A stretch of 64,000 nucleotides of DNA from Chlorops oryzae (taxonomy: Eukaryota > Arthropoda > Insecta > Diptera > Chloropidae). The stretch is taken from the NCBI GenBank assembly GCA_020466095.1, contig CM035807.1, positions 45,567,978-45,631,977 of the forward strand. Reading direction: 5' to 3'. The stretch's first letter is position 1. Each line of letters starts with the position of its first letter. Position numbers and translations under genes: made by a program. Under the pieces are notes generated by a model. It did not search any database and was not told where the DNA came from. It was given only the letters and a program-made list of their open reading frames with translations. This document shows, piece after piece, positions 10,841-22,536 of the stretch.

Positions 10841-11540
10841 TGGAATTTGTTCAGAATTTTTTAACTTTGATCGACTTTCGGGGCCATTAAACGTTATCGG
10901 ATCCAAACCAAACTTAAAACTTGGTTGATTGATACCAGAAACTTATATAATCTGCTCTGCGTTTTTAGGAAAACCATTTAAATTATGTGACATCTTTACA
11001 GCTCGTGTCTTAAGTCTTTGCGCTATTTAACTCAACCAACAGTCCGTCAGCAAATGATTTTCGTGTTAGCTGAGTATATTCCTAGCTGAATCAAATTTTC
11101 AAGCGCGGCGCTTATGAGGAGGGTTGACCTAAATTTTGCAACTCTCAAATCGACTGGCAGCAAGACTTAGCCACCTCCCACAGGTGGCAGCAAATGATTT
11201 TGCGCTTAGTTAGCCATTTATCTACCACTCAGCAAAATTTCAACCGCGGCGCAGATCGCGAGGTGGCAGCAAACGATTTTTGTGATGTACGAGTAAAACT
11301 CCGTCTTTTAAGATACATTTGGAATGCGGCGCTTATGAGGAGGGTAAAACACGTGCTAGCTCCCGCACTATTACTTTATACAACTAAAGTACCCTAAAGA
11401 AGTGTTCTGAATGATCCAAACTATAACAGGTGTGTTAGGCTTAGTAGAAAATATATGGGAGGAGAATTCTGGAATATTTTTCATACCAACTTCTAAACTC
11501 AACCAACATCCGCTGCAAAACTTGTTTTACTTAATAGATC
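10841..11540. repeat. Diverged repeat-rich DNA
   Basis: Direct repeats of GCGGCGCTTATGAGGAGGGT (about 11105 and 11327) and of GTGGCAGCAAATGATTTT variants occur. No protein recognised. Confidence 0.4.
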
Positions 11541-11543
11541 ATA

Positions 11544-12231
11544 ATGTCGAAAATGCTTTCAATTAAAGTTTTGATCTCTAAAACGATCTCAGCGAACTGC
11601 GAACCTGATGAGGAAGCAATGCTAATAAATGTGATTCAATACACTGAAAACCAAACAATTCCAGAAAAACATGGACTAGAAGTTGAAATTTCGAGTGACG
11701 ACGATGATGATTACTCGAATGAATCTGAACTGGAGTTATCTTTTGAGGCAACCTTTTTTGGTATTCAGGATTCTCTGAATGAAAACGCGTTGAGGTATTT
11801 TCCTGGATACCTTTTATTTGAATTATTGAAGAAATACAATTGTGAAACATGTTCTTGTTTTTAAAGCAAAATTCCGATTTGTTAAGCTCTTCCGAATACA
11901 TATGTAATCCTAAATAAAAACTATGGGTATGTCAAAAAGAAACTAAAACTCAAAGCACCCAACGATACCTTTTTAACTAAATAAAAATTCACTTAGATAT
12001 CTTTAAACGTTTTTGAACAAAAAACCTCATATAGCAAAAATAAAGCAAACAATATGCAACGCATGCGTTTCTGCTACCGAAATGTCAGAAAAATACCGTG
12101 GTTGGTTTTCTGAAACTCACGAGTGCTCTTTACATCGAAAATTTATTCTTGACAACTTTATTTTAATTTTAATCCGAAAAAATTGGAAATGGCTAACGGA
12201 ACAAATTGTTGGAAAAAGATCAAACGCATAA
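11544..12231 (+). pseudogene. Remnant of a P-element/THAP-type transposase C-terminus
   Basis: The first frame (11544-11864) holds an acidic stretch, then ENALRYFPGYLLFELLKKYN followed by CETC. This resembles the ALxYxxGYxxxKL...CxxC region near the C-terminus of P-type transposases. A second frame (12013-12231) has WFSETHECSLHRKFI, which matches the next block of the same family. Stops and a frame change separate the two parts, and no catalytic domain is present. The assignment rests on motif resemblance only. Confidence 0.45.
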
Positions 12232-12311
12232 CATAAACCACAAATTTTGTCGCAATAACCTTTTTTAATCATAGTACTACATTTATTTCATCATGTATGT
12301 ATATATCCGAT

Positions 12312-12545
12312 CGTTTTAGATTTTAAGCCTTTTTTCTTGCTCCAAAAGCGGTAAAACCTTTAAGCGAGAGAACATCGAACGTTTTAGATTTTAAGCATTT
12401 TTTCTTCCTCCAAAAGCGGTAAAACCTTTTAGCGGGAGAACGTCAAACGTTTTAGATTTTAAGCATTTTTTCTTCCTCCAAAAGCAGTAAAGCCTTTAAG
12501 CGAGAGAACGTCGAACGTTTTAGATTTTAAGCAATTTTTCTTCGC
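12312..12545. repeat. 68 bp tandem repeat, about 3.4 copies
   Basis: CGTTTTAGATTTTAAGC recurs at 12312, 12380, 12448 and 12516, exactly 68 bp apart, with few differences between units. Confidence 0.9.
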
Positions 12546-12767
12546 TTGTAAAGTTCTAAATTTGTTAGTTAGGGCCTTTCTATATTAAGGTACTCTGAAG
12601 AAAGAGTGGGGTCAATTGTGCCCTAGCGAGTAGTTCTCGAGTATAGGAAAAAGAACTAGTACGGGAGTAGAGACACGGACAGTAGAACCTAACTAGTGGC
12701 ATATTCAACAGTTCAATTTTGCCCACACATTAATCAAATATATTTGCTGTGCGTGAGTCAGATAGGT

Positions 12768-12838
12768 CCGTGGCGTAGTGAAAGCGTATTCGCTTGGCAA
12801 TATGAAGGGCTCGAGTTCGATTCCTGTCGCAGGCGAAA
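12768..12838 (+). repeat. tRNA-derived repeat
   Basis: Contains TCCGTGGCGTAGTG (box A-like) and GAGTTCGATTCC (box B), spaced as in a tRNA, without a convincing cloverleaf. Probably the head of a SINE. Confidence 0.5.
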
Positions 12839-13044
12839 AAATTTGGAAGAATGACATGTTTCGAAAAACTCAATTCATTGGATTGAAAAATAAGTCTTCA
12901 CCAATGCTGTCTCACAACTTTGCGCACAAATTCGCTCAACATTTCCTGCCTATCTGCCTTTCTTTTTTATATATTTGCTTTTTATTCCTCTTAGGATTCC
13001 AATTTTTACTAATATTTAAAAAAAAAATCGGCGTTCGCTTGGCC

Positions 13045-13125
13045 CGGGATTTTAACCTGGGTCCTTCGGATCGCGGTGTGCACGCGCTACACTGTGAGCT
13101 ACGACAGCGTGGGCCGATCCCCATT
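13045..13125 (-). repeat. tRNA-derived repeat
   Basis: Minus strand reads GTCGTAGCTCACAGTGTAGC then AGGTTAAAATCCC, in box A to box B order. The stems are too degraded to be a functional tRNA. From here to about 14230 I see only AT-rich DNA. Confidence 0.4.
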
Positions 13126-14239
13126 CTACCAACGTAGTATAGCAAATTTACTGAACTGGCCCAGTTGACTCTACTTCTGCACTAGTTCAAACGCGACTGT
13201 CGATTTTCGTTGGCTCCTCAGAGTAAAAGTTTGCACTTCAATGCATTGGCGGGGAAATTACGAGCGAGTAGTACTGTTAATTTGGGAAGGAGTCGAAGAA
13301 TACTTCTGCCCTAGTTCAATTTCCTACAGGGTAAGGACATACTTCTCTAGATATGTGTGTATGTATATATTAAAGTATGCAAAACTCGAACGATGAACTT
13401 CGCTTAGCTAAAATCATTCGGTTCAGCGGAATCGGTTGCGCTAAGCGCACGCATAAACGAAGAAAAATCAGAATCAAACGCAAAACAACTGCACGAATTG
13501 CCGATGGGAGTCCCGAATGGGAATCAGTATGCTGACAAACTTTTGTATGAAGTGTTCACTCTATATATTGCCTATCGGAAATAATTCCATCAGATTAAAA
13601 AAAAATATGTTGTACAACTAGTTTAAAATCAAGCAGTTTTAAAACTAATTGGGGTTACATGCAATGAAAAGTTAGTTGCGCCTTAAAATATGTGAAAAAA
13701 ACAGCTTACAAGTTTTAAAGTATTGCCACTGTAAACAATTTTCTGGGAGTGCTTAGTCCGAAAAAGGACATATATGAAAAAATCGTATGGTGGCAGCATC
13801 GTTATTTTTACTATTTCTTTTGACTTAAAACGCAGAGGGTTGTTGACTCAGAGACTTTCCGCATAAAATAATTTACAATTTAATAATTTCAAGCGGTTGT
13901 TGGTTCAACGAACTTAACCATAAATATATCTCAAAAGCGGCCGTATAAATTCACAAAACAAGGTAACAACTTAAAAGGAGTTAAAAGAGCAAATATGAGC
14001 AGCAAGAGAAACTTAAGGAGGAAAGTGAAAAATGAAAAACTTATCATCGTTTGCTGTTCCAAGCATCTGAAAATGTTGAGGAAAACGTAGAAGAATATGG
14101 TTAGGAAAATGTTGAGGGAAATGATGAAGAAAATTTCGATACCTGCATATGTCCCAGACAATCTGGAAGGAATGAGGCTTACTGCTCTTAAAATTTTGTA
14201 GAGCCAATAACGTTAAATTAAAAATTAAAAAATTGGTAT

Positions 14240-15800
14240 CTTAGAAATCGACCATCGCGGAAAATCTTGGAAGAACTATTAATTATTTTGAAAGAAGAGG
14301 GTCTAGATGTTCCAAGAAGTGCTTCGGCACTTATTGGAAAACAACGAAAAATTGAAATAAAAGAACTTAGTCCTGGTAATTTTTACTATTTTGGTGTACA
14401 AAATTAATTGAATAGAGTATCGGATGAAATAGTCGGTTTACAAGAAGTTATTGCTGACATAAGCATTGATGGTTTACCACTCTTTAAAAGCTCGCGGATG
14501 CAACTGTGGCCAATTTTACTTAAAATTGCTAATAATTTGTCCGTTTTTTCAGCTGGAATTAATTCCCGTCCCCCCAAAAAGCCGTACAGAATAGAGGAAT
14601 TCTTGCAGGAGTTTGTCAATGAATTGAAAATCTTAGTTTCAAGTGGTGTAGAAATTTAAAAAAAACACCATTCCATTCAAAATACGTTGCGTTTTTTGTG
14701 ATTCACCTGCAAAGGCATATATATCTGGCATTCCCGGACACGCTTCCCGTCATGGTTGCAGTAAGTGCAATCAAATCGGAAGAAAAATATGCAACACATT
14801 AACATATTCAGTTAAGTCTGGAGATCGGATATCAAATGAAGATTTTCAATGCATAAAATATTTGTATCATCATTTAGAGCGATATTATGCAATGAATACT
14901 CCTTTTGAAAATATTAATCTGAACATGATATCTCAAATGCCGCTGGATCCAATGCATCTTGTGGATCATGGTGTTGTGCGTAAAATTTCTACACTGCGTA
15001 TCCAATAATAAAACAATGTACAGGTTATCAAAAAATAATAAAACTCGAATATGAGAAGATTTATTATCGCTCCAAAAATGTATTCCAAAGGAGTTTGTTC
15101 GAAAACCCAGGAGTCTTGATGATCTTGCGACTAGAATAGTCGTGCTTAAGAACCGAGTGCACGAAGATATTTACTTTCAGTTTTTACTACTTCATTGCGC
15201 GTATAGGCTACTATCATGTCCCGAAAAATTTAGCAGTAACTCTGAAACCGCTCAGGGAATGCTATAGTTATTTGTCGAAAATTTTCCCCTAGGTTTCTGG
15301 GAAAGTAGCGTATCTCATAATATTCACGGATTGTGGCACTTAACAGAATGTGTTAAAGAGTTTGGGGATTTGACAAATTTTTCAGCGTATCCTTTTAAAA
15401 ATTACCAGCAAGTTTTGAAAAATTACGTTAAAAAACTTTCAAAAATACTGCAACAAATTATTAAAAGTATTGATCATGAAATTATGTCAGATGAACGGAA
15501 AGAAAACAAATAGATATATAAAAACAACAAAATATCTCTAAGAAACTATTTTCTAAGTATCAAAGAACCCAATAATATTTGCTCCGTGGGGAATAATCCA
15601 ATTAAGATTATTCATTTCGATATGTTAGATGAATCGTTGGTCGTAATTGGAAGAAAATTTTTGACTCTTAATAGTTTTCTCAATGAGCCTTGTGAATCTT
15701 TTTTCAATTTTGGAATTTCCCGAGCATTTCCAAATGAGTTAGGCGATAAAGAACAATTCAACTTGGAGGATATAAGCTCAAAATTAATTGCATTAATTGA
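14240..15800 (+). pseudogene. Decayed 'transposase-domain' transposon protein
   Basis: Fragments in several frames follow the order of a common insect transposon protein annotated as transposase-domain-containing. They are VPRSASALIG (14310), ISIDGLPLFKSSRMQLWPIL (14460-14520), SAGINSRPPKKPY, CDSPAKAYISGIPGHASRHG (about 14700-14760), PLDPMHLVDHGV (about 14940) and HGLWHLTECVKEFGDLTNFS then YPFKNYQQVLKNYVKK (15325-15435). The C-terminal part is at 15586-15797. Stops and frameshifts interrupt it at several points, for example 14405 and 14657. No TIRs were identified. The family name is a recognition call. Confidence 0.65.
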
Positions 15801-16710
15801 TATCTCCCCCGGAGATGGGCCCGTCGCCGACGAGCCAACCGGCGCATATTTTTGCGCAACCGAAGACTTCGAATTCCGTGAGCATCGCCCCACGTCACCG
15901 GCACACGCACACGTCTCCGACAGGCAAAATCAGGTGCTTTTGCCCACGGCCAAAGCACATATCTCACTCTTGGATCAGGACTCGCAAAGGACAGTTATGA
16001 CTGAGCAATTACAGCTGCTGTTGAAATTACCAACATCGCACAAAGTATGCTCTCGAGTAGTGAAAATGAAGTGCACGCTCACTCGTGCCTCGCCACGCTC
16101 CGCGTGCAAGCATGAGATCGACGCCGTTCTACTTCCAAACTTGACAAACCGGCTTCCAGCTAAAAGGGACTCCAATCAGGATCCTAGACACATTTCATCG
16201 CTTGAGCTCGCCGATCCGCATTTAATGAATCCTGGCCGAATCGACACGATCATCAGCTCCAATATTCCGCCTACATCGCTATCTTCTGGATTCAAAATAA
16301 ATATTGGAGGCAGTTTACTTGCACCACGTTGTGTTTTCGGATGGCTTTTGAGTGGGCCCATCGCCAGCAAAACTATCGAAGCGTTTACGACGCACGTCTC
16401 TTCCGGAGGCCTTCACGAGTTACTTCACGAGTTGGTCAAATCATTCCGGGAACAAGAGGAATTTCCCAATACTCCACCCGCTACCACGGTGGATCTCTAC
16501 GGCGAAGAAGTTCATCACCAAACGACGTATCGCATCCGAGAATTTGTCAATCAACAGCCGCTCCACGATATGTTCGAGGCCATTTCAGGGCAAGAAGTTA
16601 TGAATCCCAAGCCATTTGATCCTGGAGGAGGCCTCTCCGCAGTCATCAGGGGAGCGGAGGTGCTACTGACGTCACCTTCGCTTTCTGATACGCTCCGCGT
16701 ATCATCATAG
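15800..16710 (+). pseudogene. BEL/Pao retrotransposon pol fragment (aspartic-peptidase region)
   Basis: It reads in the same open frame as the preceding transposon tail, producing an accidental chimeric frame from 15586 to 16710. The peptidase A17-like stretch has LLPTAKAHISLLDQDSQ, where the family usually has DQGS, then TRASPR and APRCVFGWLLSGPIA. Reverse transcriptase and integrase cores are missing, so the copy is internally deleted. It ends with a C-terminal-like DPGGGLSAV segment and stop at 16708-16710. Confidence 0.65.
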
Positions 16711-16914
16711 GAGCGTCACCGCTCACCGTCGCTCTAACAGTTTCGCAACATCCCCCTCCCCCTCTTCTTTGTTTATTATTGACCATCTGTTCGCTAATAT
16801 ACTTCGTCTTTTCTGCCCAAAGCAACTGGGGCTGGCTCCTCGTCCAGGAATTTGTGCAGGAGGTGCGCAGCTAGGAGCAGGAAATACTTATTGCGTAGCG
16901 CAAGGCGGGCAGTA

Positions 16915-17354
16915 TGTCCGTTTTTCGCCGTAGCCGTAGCCGCTATGGGGGCGAGCCCTTAATCGAAACGATTTAACGAAGCCCTTTGCTCTCTCACGTT
17001 CAACAGTTCGACCTCCAGCGACGACGGCACAGTCTATGATCGCAACCGCTAAGACGCGCCTCGCCGTTCCGCATGTATTCGACAAAAATCTCTGATCAGA
17101 GCGCGCGATAGAAAAACTTATATCGCAGTAGTGAATTTATCACAAGTCAAAAGTGAAGTTATCTGTGTATCGCCGAGAAGGCAAGTGTTTATTTTTGTTA
17201 TCTCCGTAAGACGCCACGAAGGCCACCATTCCTAAACTTAATAAAAAAAAATAGTACTAAATTTTTAAAAGCAACAATCGCGTCGCGAAAACCACCGACT
17301 CCAAAACAACGAAGAAAGCAGTCCACAATCGGCCACTCCACAGCAGCACATCCA
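16915..17354 (+). repeat. Probable 3' LTR of the BEL/Pao fragment
   Basis: It begins TGTCCGTTTTTCGCC after an AAGGCGGGCAG purine-rich stretch. It contains AATAAA-like sequence near 17240 and could end at TCCA (17354). GC content is higher than its neighbours. Boundaries are inferred because no second LTR is present. Sequence from 17355 to 17989 is unremarkable, with an AT-rich tract at 17620-17740. Confidence 0.35.
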
Positions 17355-17989
17355 GGTACGTCCCCCTCTTACTCTCCCTCACCTCAACAGTGGGAAATAG
17401 GAAAGTAAATTTTCGTTACTGCAACTGCTATTTTTAATACGAAACCTTAATAGCTGCTATTGCTATAATTTAATATAACCCAGGCTACACCAATAGCAGT
17501 TCACGCTGCAATTCCTCATAGCTTTTGCTATATGAATATAGTATCTACAGATATAAAATACATATTCTCCTTGCTATAGCATTTGGCAAATGGCCTAGCA
17601 CCAGCGACTAAGAAAAAAGAAAAATTTTATTTTGTGTTTTGATTTTTTTTTTATTTATTTTTATTAATTATTATATTTTTGGTTTATCTATTTTTTATTT
17701 TCAATCTCCTTTATCTTATATCTCGCCTTTATAATTTTCTCGCCTCCACCATGCCTCGAACCGCTGACCTCCAGTGTGCTGGGCGAAACTCTTAACTTTT
17801 ACGCTAAACGAACGAAATTAAACTCTTGGTCAAAATGCTCAGTTGAGTTTAAGGTTGCTCAGGTCTTGGAAAACGTAGTTAATGAATTTTTTCACTCCGA
17901 AAATTTTTTACTTGAAAATGAACCCACTACAAAAAAAAAAACAACAAAGAAAGCTAAAGTCGGTCAAGCCCGACTTTGAAATACCCAGC

Positions 17990-18965
17990 GTCCCGACATT
18001 ATTGGCGCACAATGTTTTGCCTCTCCATTTGTGGGCGTTGCAGTAGCCGGGTCACATACATTTTTTCCTACATCTTTCATTCGCCTTGGTCAAACTTTGT
18101 TGCGAATTTGAAGCTTCTACGCCTTTTACTTCGAAAATTACAAAAAATTTCCATTTGTGCGCGTGGCAGTGAGCGGGCCACATAAATTTTTTCCTACACC
18201 CTTCATTCGCCTTGGTCAAATTATGTTGCGAATTTGAAGCTTCAACGCCTTTTACTTCGGAAGGTACGAAAATTCTGCATTTGTGGGCGGGCCACATAAA
18301 TTTTTTTCCTACACTTTTCATTCGCCTTGGTCAACCTATGTTGTCAATTTGAAGCTTCTACCTCTTTTACTTCGGAAGTTACGAAAAAGCTCCATTTGTG
18401 AGCGTGGCAGTGGGCGGGCCACATAAATTTTTCCTGCACCCTTCATTCGCCTTGGTCAATCTAGGTTGTGAATTTGAAGCTTCTACCTCTTTTACTTAGG
18501 AAGGTACGAAAAATCTCCATTTGTGGGCGGGCCACATAAATTTTTTTCCTACACCTTTCATTCGCCTTGGTCAACCTATGTTGCGAATTTGAAGCTTCTG
18601 CCTCTTTTACTTCGGAAGTTACGAAAAAGCTACATTTGTGAGCGTGGCAGTGGGCGGGCCACATAAATTTTTCCTGCACCCTTCATTCGCCTTGGTCAAT
18701 ATAGGTTGTGAATTTGAAGCTTCTACCTCTTTTACTTCGGAAGGTACGAAAAATCTCCATTTGTGGGCGGGCCACATAAATTTTTTTCCTACACCTTTCA
18801 TTCGCTTTGGTCAACCTATGTTTTCGAATTTGAAGCTTCTTCGGAAGTTAAAAAAATCTTTATTTGTGGGCGTGTCAGTGGGCGGGCCACATAAATTTTT
18901 TCCTACACCTTTCAAGTTTTTACGCCTTTTACTTCACAAGTTACGATTAACCCTTATTTGTGGGC
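17990..18965. repeat. Satellite-like array alternating 125 and 115 bp units
   Basis: The word CATTCGCCTTGGTCAA begins at 18078, 18204, 18319, 18444, 18559, 18684 and 18799 (last with one change). Spacings run 126, 115, 125, 115, 125, 115, so the working unit is a 240 bp dimer. Long units carry GCGTGGCAGTGGGCGGGCC; short ones lack the GCGTGGCAGT. Open frames across it are shadows. Confidence 0.9.
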
Positions 18966-19277
18966 GTGGGTCGAGAAGGATATTGTCAGGATATATCCCT
19001 TTACGTAGTTTACCAGAACACCAAATATAAATGAAATGTTTTGAGTGCATGCAAAGAAATAATTCGGTCAAAGCAAACGAAAAAAGGGCCAACTGAACTT
19101 CGTTTGAAAAGTACAGTTGTTTTAAATGAAGGAATTCGTTTGTTTCAAATAACGTAGTTCGTTTACTATAAAGAAAAATCCTTCGCTGCTCTTTGCTCTC
19201 TAAATGTGTATTTGATGAACTTGTGTTTTTTCTTTTTATACTTTAAAATGTACTATAAAATCCCCTTTTTAAAATTT

Positions 19278-19352
19278 TTGTGAGGCTCGATTAGGAATCG
19301 AACCCGCGATCTCCGGAATGTGAGGCCAGTATGCATGCGCTACACTAAAGCT
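19278..19352 (-). repeat. tRNA-derived repeat (Val-CAC-like)
   Basis: Minus strand has TTTAGTGTAGCGCATGC, an anticodon-loop-like CTCACAT with a 4-bp stem, and GGGTTCGATTCC (box B). The acceptor stem is weak. A pseudo-tRNA or SINE head is more likely than a working gene. Confidence 0.45.
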
Positions 19353-19364
19353 GCCAAATGGTCA

Positions 19365-20100
19365 AATGATGGCAAAACCAAAATTTGGGGCCAATTTGCA
19401 TTATAAAGAATGACCCCAAATCAAAAATGAAATTTGGCCTTAAAATAAAAGGAAAAACGGCTCCAAAAGCAAAAAGAGGTGTTTTTAATCGAAATGAAAA
19501 ATGGCCCCAAACTAGAAAATAAAACATCCGTTATGGTATTGAAAAATGAAAAAAGGCCCCAATTTTCAGGTTATTATTCATAATGCATTATTTCCCCAGT
19601 TTAAAAAATGAGATTTGACCCCAAAATCAAACGAAAGTCAAGAATATAAAACAGGGCTGCAATACGAAATGGCTTCATAACGAAATATAAAAGGCCCTGA
19701 TGTTTGGGGTCATTTTGCATTATGAATTATGGCCCCAAAATGAAATGAAAAAGCACCAGAAAAATCAGAATTCGTTTTGAATATAAATGAAAAATGGCCT
19801 TAAACTACAACTTAAACAATTTTAAATAAAAGAAGTCCTCAAATGTGGCATTATGCATTATGAAAAAAGAGCTCAAATCAAAAAAGCAAAAATGGCCCCA
19901 AATTTGGGGTAATTTTGCACTATGAAAAAAGACCCCAAACAAAAAAAGGAAAAAGGCCTCAAAATTGGGGTAATTATGCATTATGAAAAAAGACCCCAGA
20001 TCAAAAAAGAAAAAAGGCCCAAAAATTGGGATAACTTTTCATAGTGCAAAATAGTCCCAAATCAAAAAAGGAAAAATGGCCCCAAATGTTGTTTTTTAAG
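19365..20100. repeat. Degenerate GGCCCC/TTGGGGT repeat, block 1
   Basis: About 60-70 bp units of the form AAAAAGGCCCCAAATTTGGGG followed by TAATTTTGCATTATGAAAAA repeat imperfectly. The same family continues at 20910-21327 and 24997-25330. Confidence 0.75.
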
Positions 20101-20248
20101 TATTTGAACACATGTTCATAAGCGGCTTTACTTTTTTTATCCATAAGGACAAAAAATATTGGAAAAATCTAGCTATAAAAAAATTACAGAAACTTAAAAA
20201 AAATGTATTACGCTGTTAAAACCAGTAAAGGAAATTTTTACTGACGGT

Positions 20249-20368
20249 GGCGAAAATTTTTTTTGAAGAAACCGGGTGATAGCAGGCAAAATTTTTTATA
20301 AATCGCGCGCGCGATTTTAAAAAAATTTTGCCTGCTATAACCCGATTTCTTAAAAAAAAATTTTCGCC
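20249..20368. repeat. 120 bp hairpin with a CGCGCGCG centre
   Basis: GGCGAAAATTTTTTTTGAAG is mirrored by the text ending TTTTCGCC at 20368. The arms are about 58 bp with few mismatches. It breaks the MULE-like reading frame to its right and may be a small MITE. Confidence 0.7.
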
Positions 20369-20389
20369 TGTGGCGCAAAAACTTCTAAC

Positions 20390-20745
20390 TCTGTTTATTT
20401 CAAATGTATTTACCTCATCCATATATTTTACATATATTATTACAACTTGCTTATAATAGCCGCGAGGAACTATTTTGAATGTGGGGTCCATCAGGTATTT
20501 TCGGTCTTGTATGTTTTCTTTAATTAGATCGATAGATTTCAAAGATGAAAATATGCAGTACGAGAACTCGTCTTCAATTATACATGCGGTATAAAATGCT
20601 CTGGGATCTTGCGAAACACCAAAAATTGTCCACACTCGCTCTAATTGAAACGATTTTCTAACCTCTATCGAAGACGTGGGACATTTTACGAAAGATTTGC
20701 TGACCAAGTAGTTTAATCGTCTTAAAATTCTTGGCAACGCAACTT
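20390..20745 (-). pseudogene. MULE-type transposase fragment
   Basis: Minus-strand frame with RVWTIFGVSQDPRAFYTACI, FSYCIFSSLKSI and LMDPTFKIVPRGYYKQVVII. In MULE transposases carried by FLYWCH-type insect elements, the phrase (F/L)MDxTFxxVPxGxxxQ contains the first catalytic Asp. Only this N-terminal part of the catalytic region is present; it then runs into the hairpin at 20249-20368. Confidence 0.6.
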
Positions 20746-20909
20746 AGTGACTACTTGTCTCTTCAAATGTTGTGGAAATTCCCTTGTACATATGTTCCTG
20801 TAGGCGGTCCTTATTGTGCTAATGGAATTTCGCTCTCCGCCTAAGGTTGTAGCTATAGCCAGACACTCCGTTTTTATTGCGTTTTTAACATTAAGCTCTC
20901 TTAATTTTT

Positions 20910-21319
20910 CATTATGAAAAAATACCCCAAATCAAAATTGGAAAAATGGCCCCAAATTTGGGGTAATTTTGCCTTACGAAAAAAGACCCCAGATAAAAAA
21001 GTAAAAAAGGCCCCAAATTTGGGTTAAATTTTCATAGTGCAAAATGGCCCTAAATTAAAAAAGGAAAAAAGACCCCAAAATTAGGTTAATTTTTCATTAT
21101 GAAAAAAGACCCCAAACATAAGAAGAAAAAAGGCCCCAAAATTGGGGAAATTTCGCATTATAAAAAAAGACCCCAGATCAAAAAAGAAAAAATCCCAAAG
21201 TTGGGGTCATTTTTTTGTGGAGCCCCAACCTTATACGAACGAAAAAGGGCCCGTAAATATATAAATTTTTGGGGTAACTTTGCATTATGAAAAATTGCCC
21301 CAAATCAAATAAGGAAAAA
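20910..21319. repeat. Degenerate GGCCCC/TTGGGGT repeat, block 2
   Basis: Same repeat family as 19365-20100. It is interrupted on the right by the hAT element at 21328. Confidence 0.7.
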
Positions 21320-21918
21320 ACACTCCACAGTGGAGTAGGTAAGGGGGGCGGCCGGGATAAAGGGGATATATCCCCCCCTTTGCCGCATAAAATGTGAAGA
21401 AATGAATGTGTTTTAATTTCGGTATATATGCACGAAGTAAAAACCACGATTGTTGCGTGTGAGTTTTTTAGAATCATATTTGTTTGCGTCCCCATGTGCC
21501 CATGTGTAGCCTGCATAAGGGTGTCCTTTTAGATCTATGCTTGCGAATAATCGATGACGAATTCGAGCATTACATTTAAGCGAACACAGCGCTGCCATGA
21601 GTTTTTTTTTAAATGGGAAAATATGAAAATCGAAAAAGCTAAAATAGCCAAAAAAAACTTATGACCAAAATACCAACCTCTTACTTATCAAATATTTTTA
21701 CATTTATGTATTTTAAAATCATTAAAAACGTTTTTCTTACTAAATTACCCTTTAAATAATAATAATAATAATAATAATAATATGGAGCGTGAATCCGCCC
21801 AAAGGCTATCACTGCCGCCCAGATGACCTATTGTGCCAAGATTCACTATTTTTATGAAAAGCTCCTCATAGCTCTCCTAACAAATTACCCCTTTGTATCT
21901 ACGCTTCTCAAGAAACTA

Positions 21919-22129
21919 CATATGGGCATTTCCAAAAAAGTAAACTTTTTGTCGCGTCCGTATATAGCTGATTGCCATTCGGGACTGCATAGAAACATTG
22001 AAAAATATAAAAGTCCGCATAAGCTGCACGAAAGTATTGAGCAGCAAAAGTACTATTTACCGCATACTTTGAATTCGGGACTTAAAATTGCTCATTTAAG
22101 TGTCGCGTCCGTTTGAAAATGCCCATATG
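21919..22129. repeat. 211 bp inverted-repeat element inside the hAT left end
   Basis: CATATGGGCATTT at 21919 is mirrored by AAATGCCCATATG ending 22129. GTCGCGTCCG occurs near both ends in direct orientation. Candidate MITE. Confidence 0.5.
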
Positions 22130-22536
22130 AAACGTGCAATATAATGAACTAATTCAAAAATGATTAAGAACTAATTTATCCACATTGGCAATGGAAATCC
22201 TGCCGTAGGTTTATGTTAACCTGAGTGGAATACATTCATTTTCAATGCTTCAGTTCGTTTTCAATTAAACCTGCTGCCAGACGATAAACAAACCTCAACA
22301 TCAGTCTAGGTCTAATTTTGGATGAATTTATTTATGTTTGGTTTCACTTCAGTGTAAATGCTGCGAAAATATCTAAAACCATTTCTATAAAAATAGCCAA
22401 TTTCAGCTAAATACAACAAATGTGGCAACGTTTAATGAACATCGATAACTTTTGATCATCCCTAGTGCATTTACATAGTCAGAAACCTAAGACTAATTTA
22501 AGAAGCGGTCTGTTCATTAAATTTCAATTTACGAAT

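Noticed and set aside
12778..13137. 119-codon plus-strand frame
   Set aside because: It runs from one tRNA-derived repeat into another; no protein similarity is visible.
21823..22116. 97-codon frame in the left end of the hAT element
   Set aside because: It overlaps the 211 bp inverted-repeat element and shows no recognisable motif.
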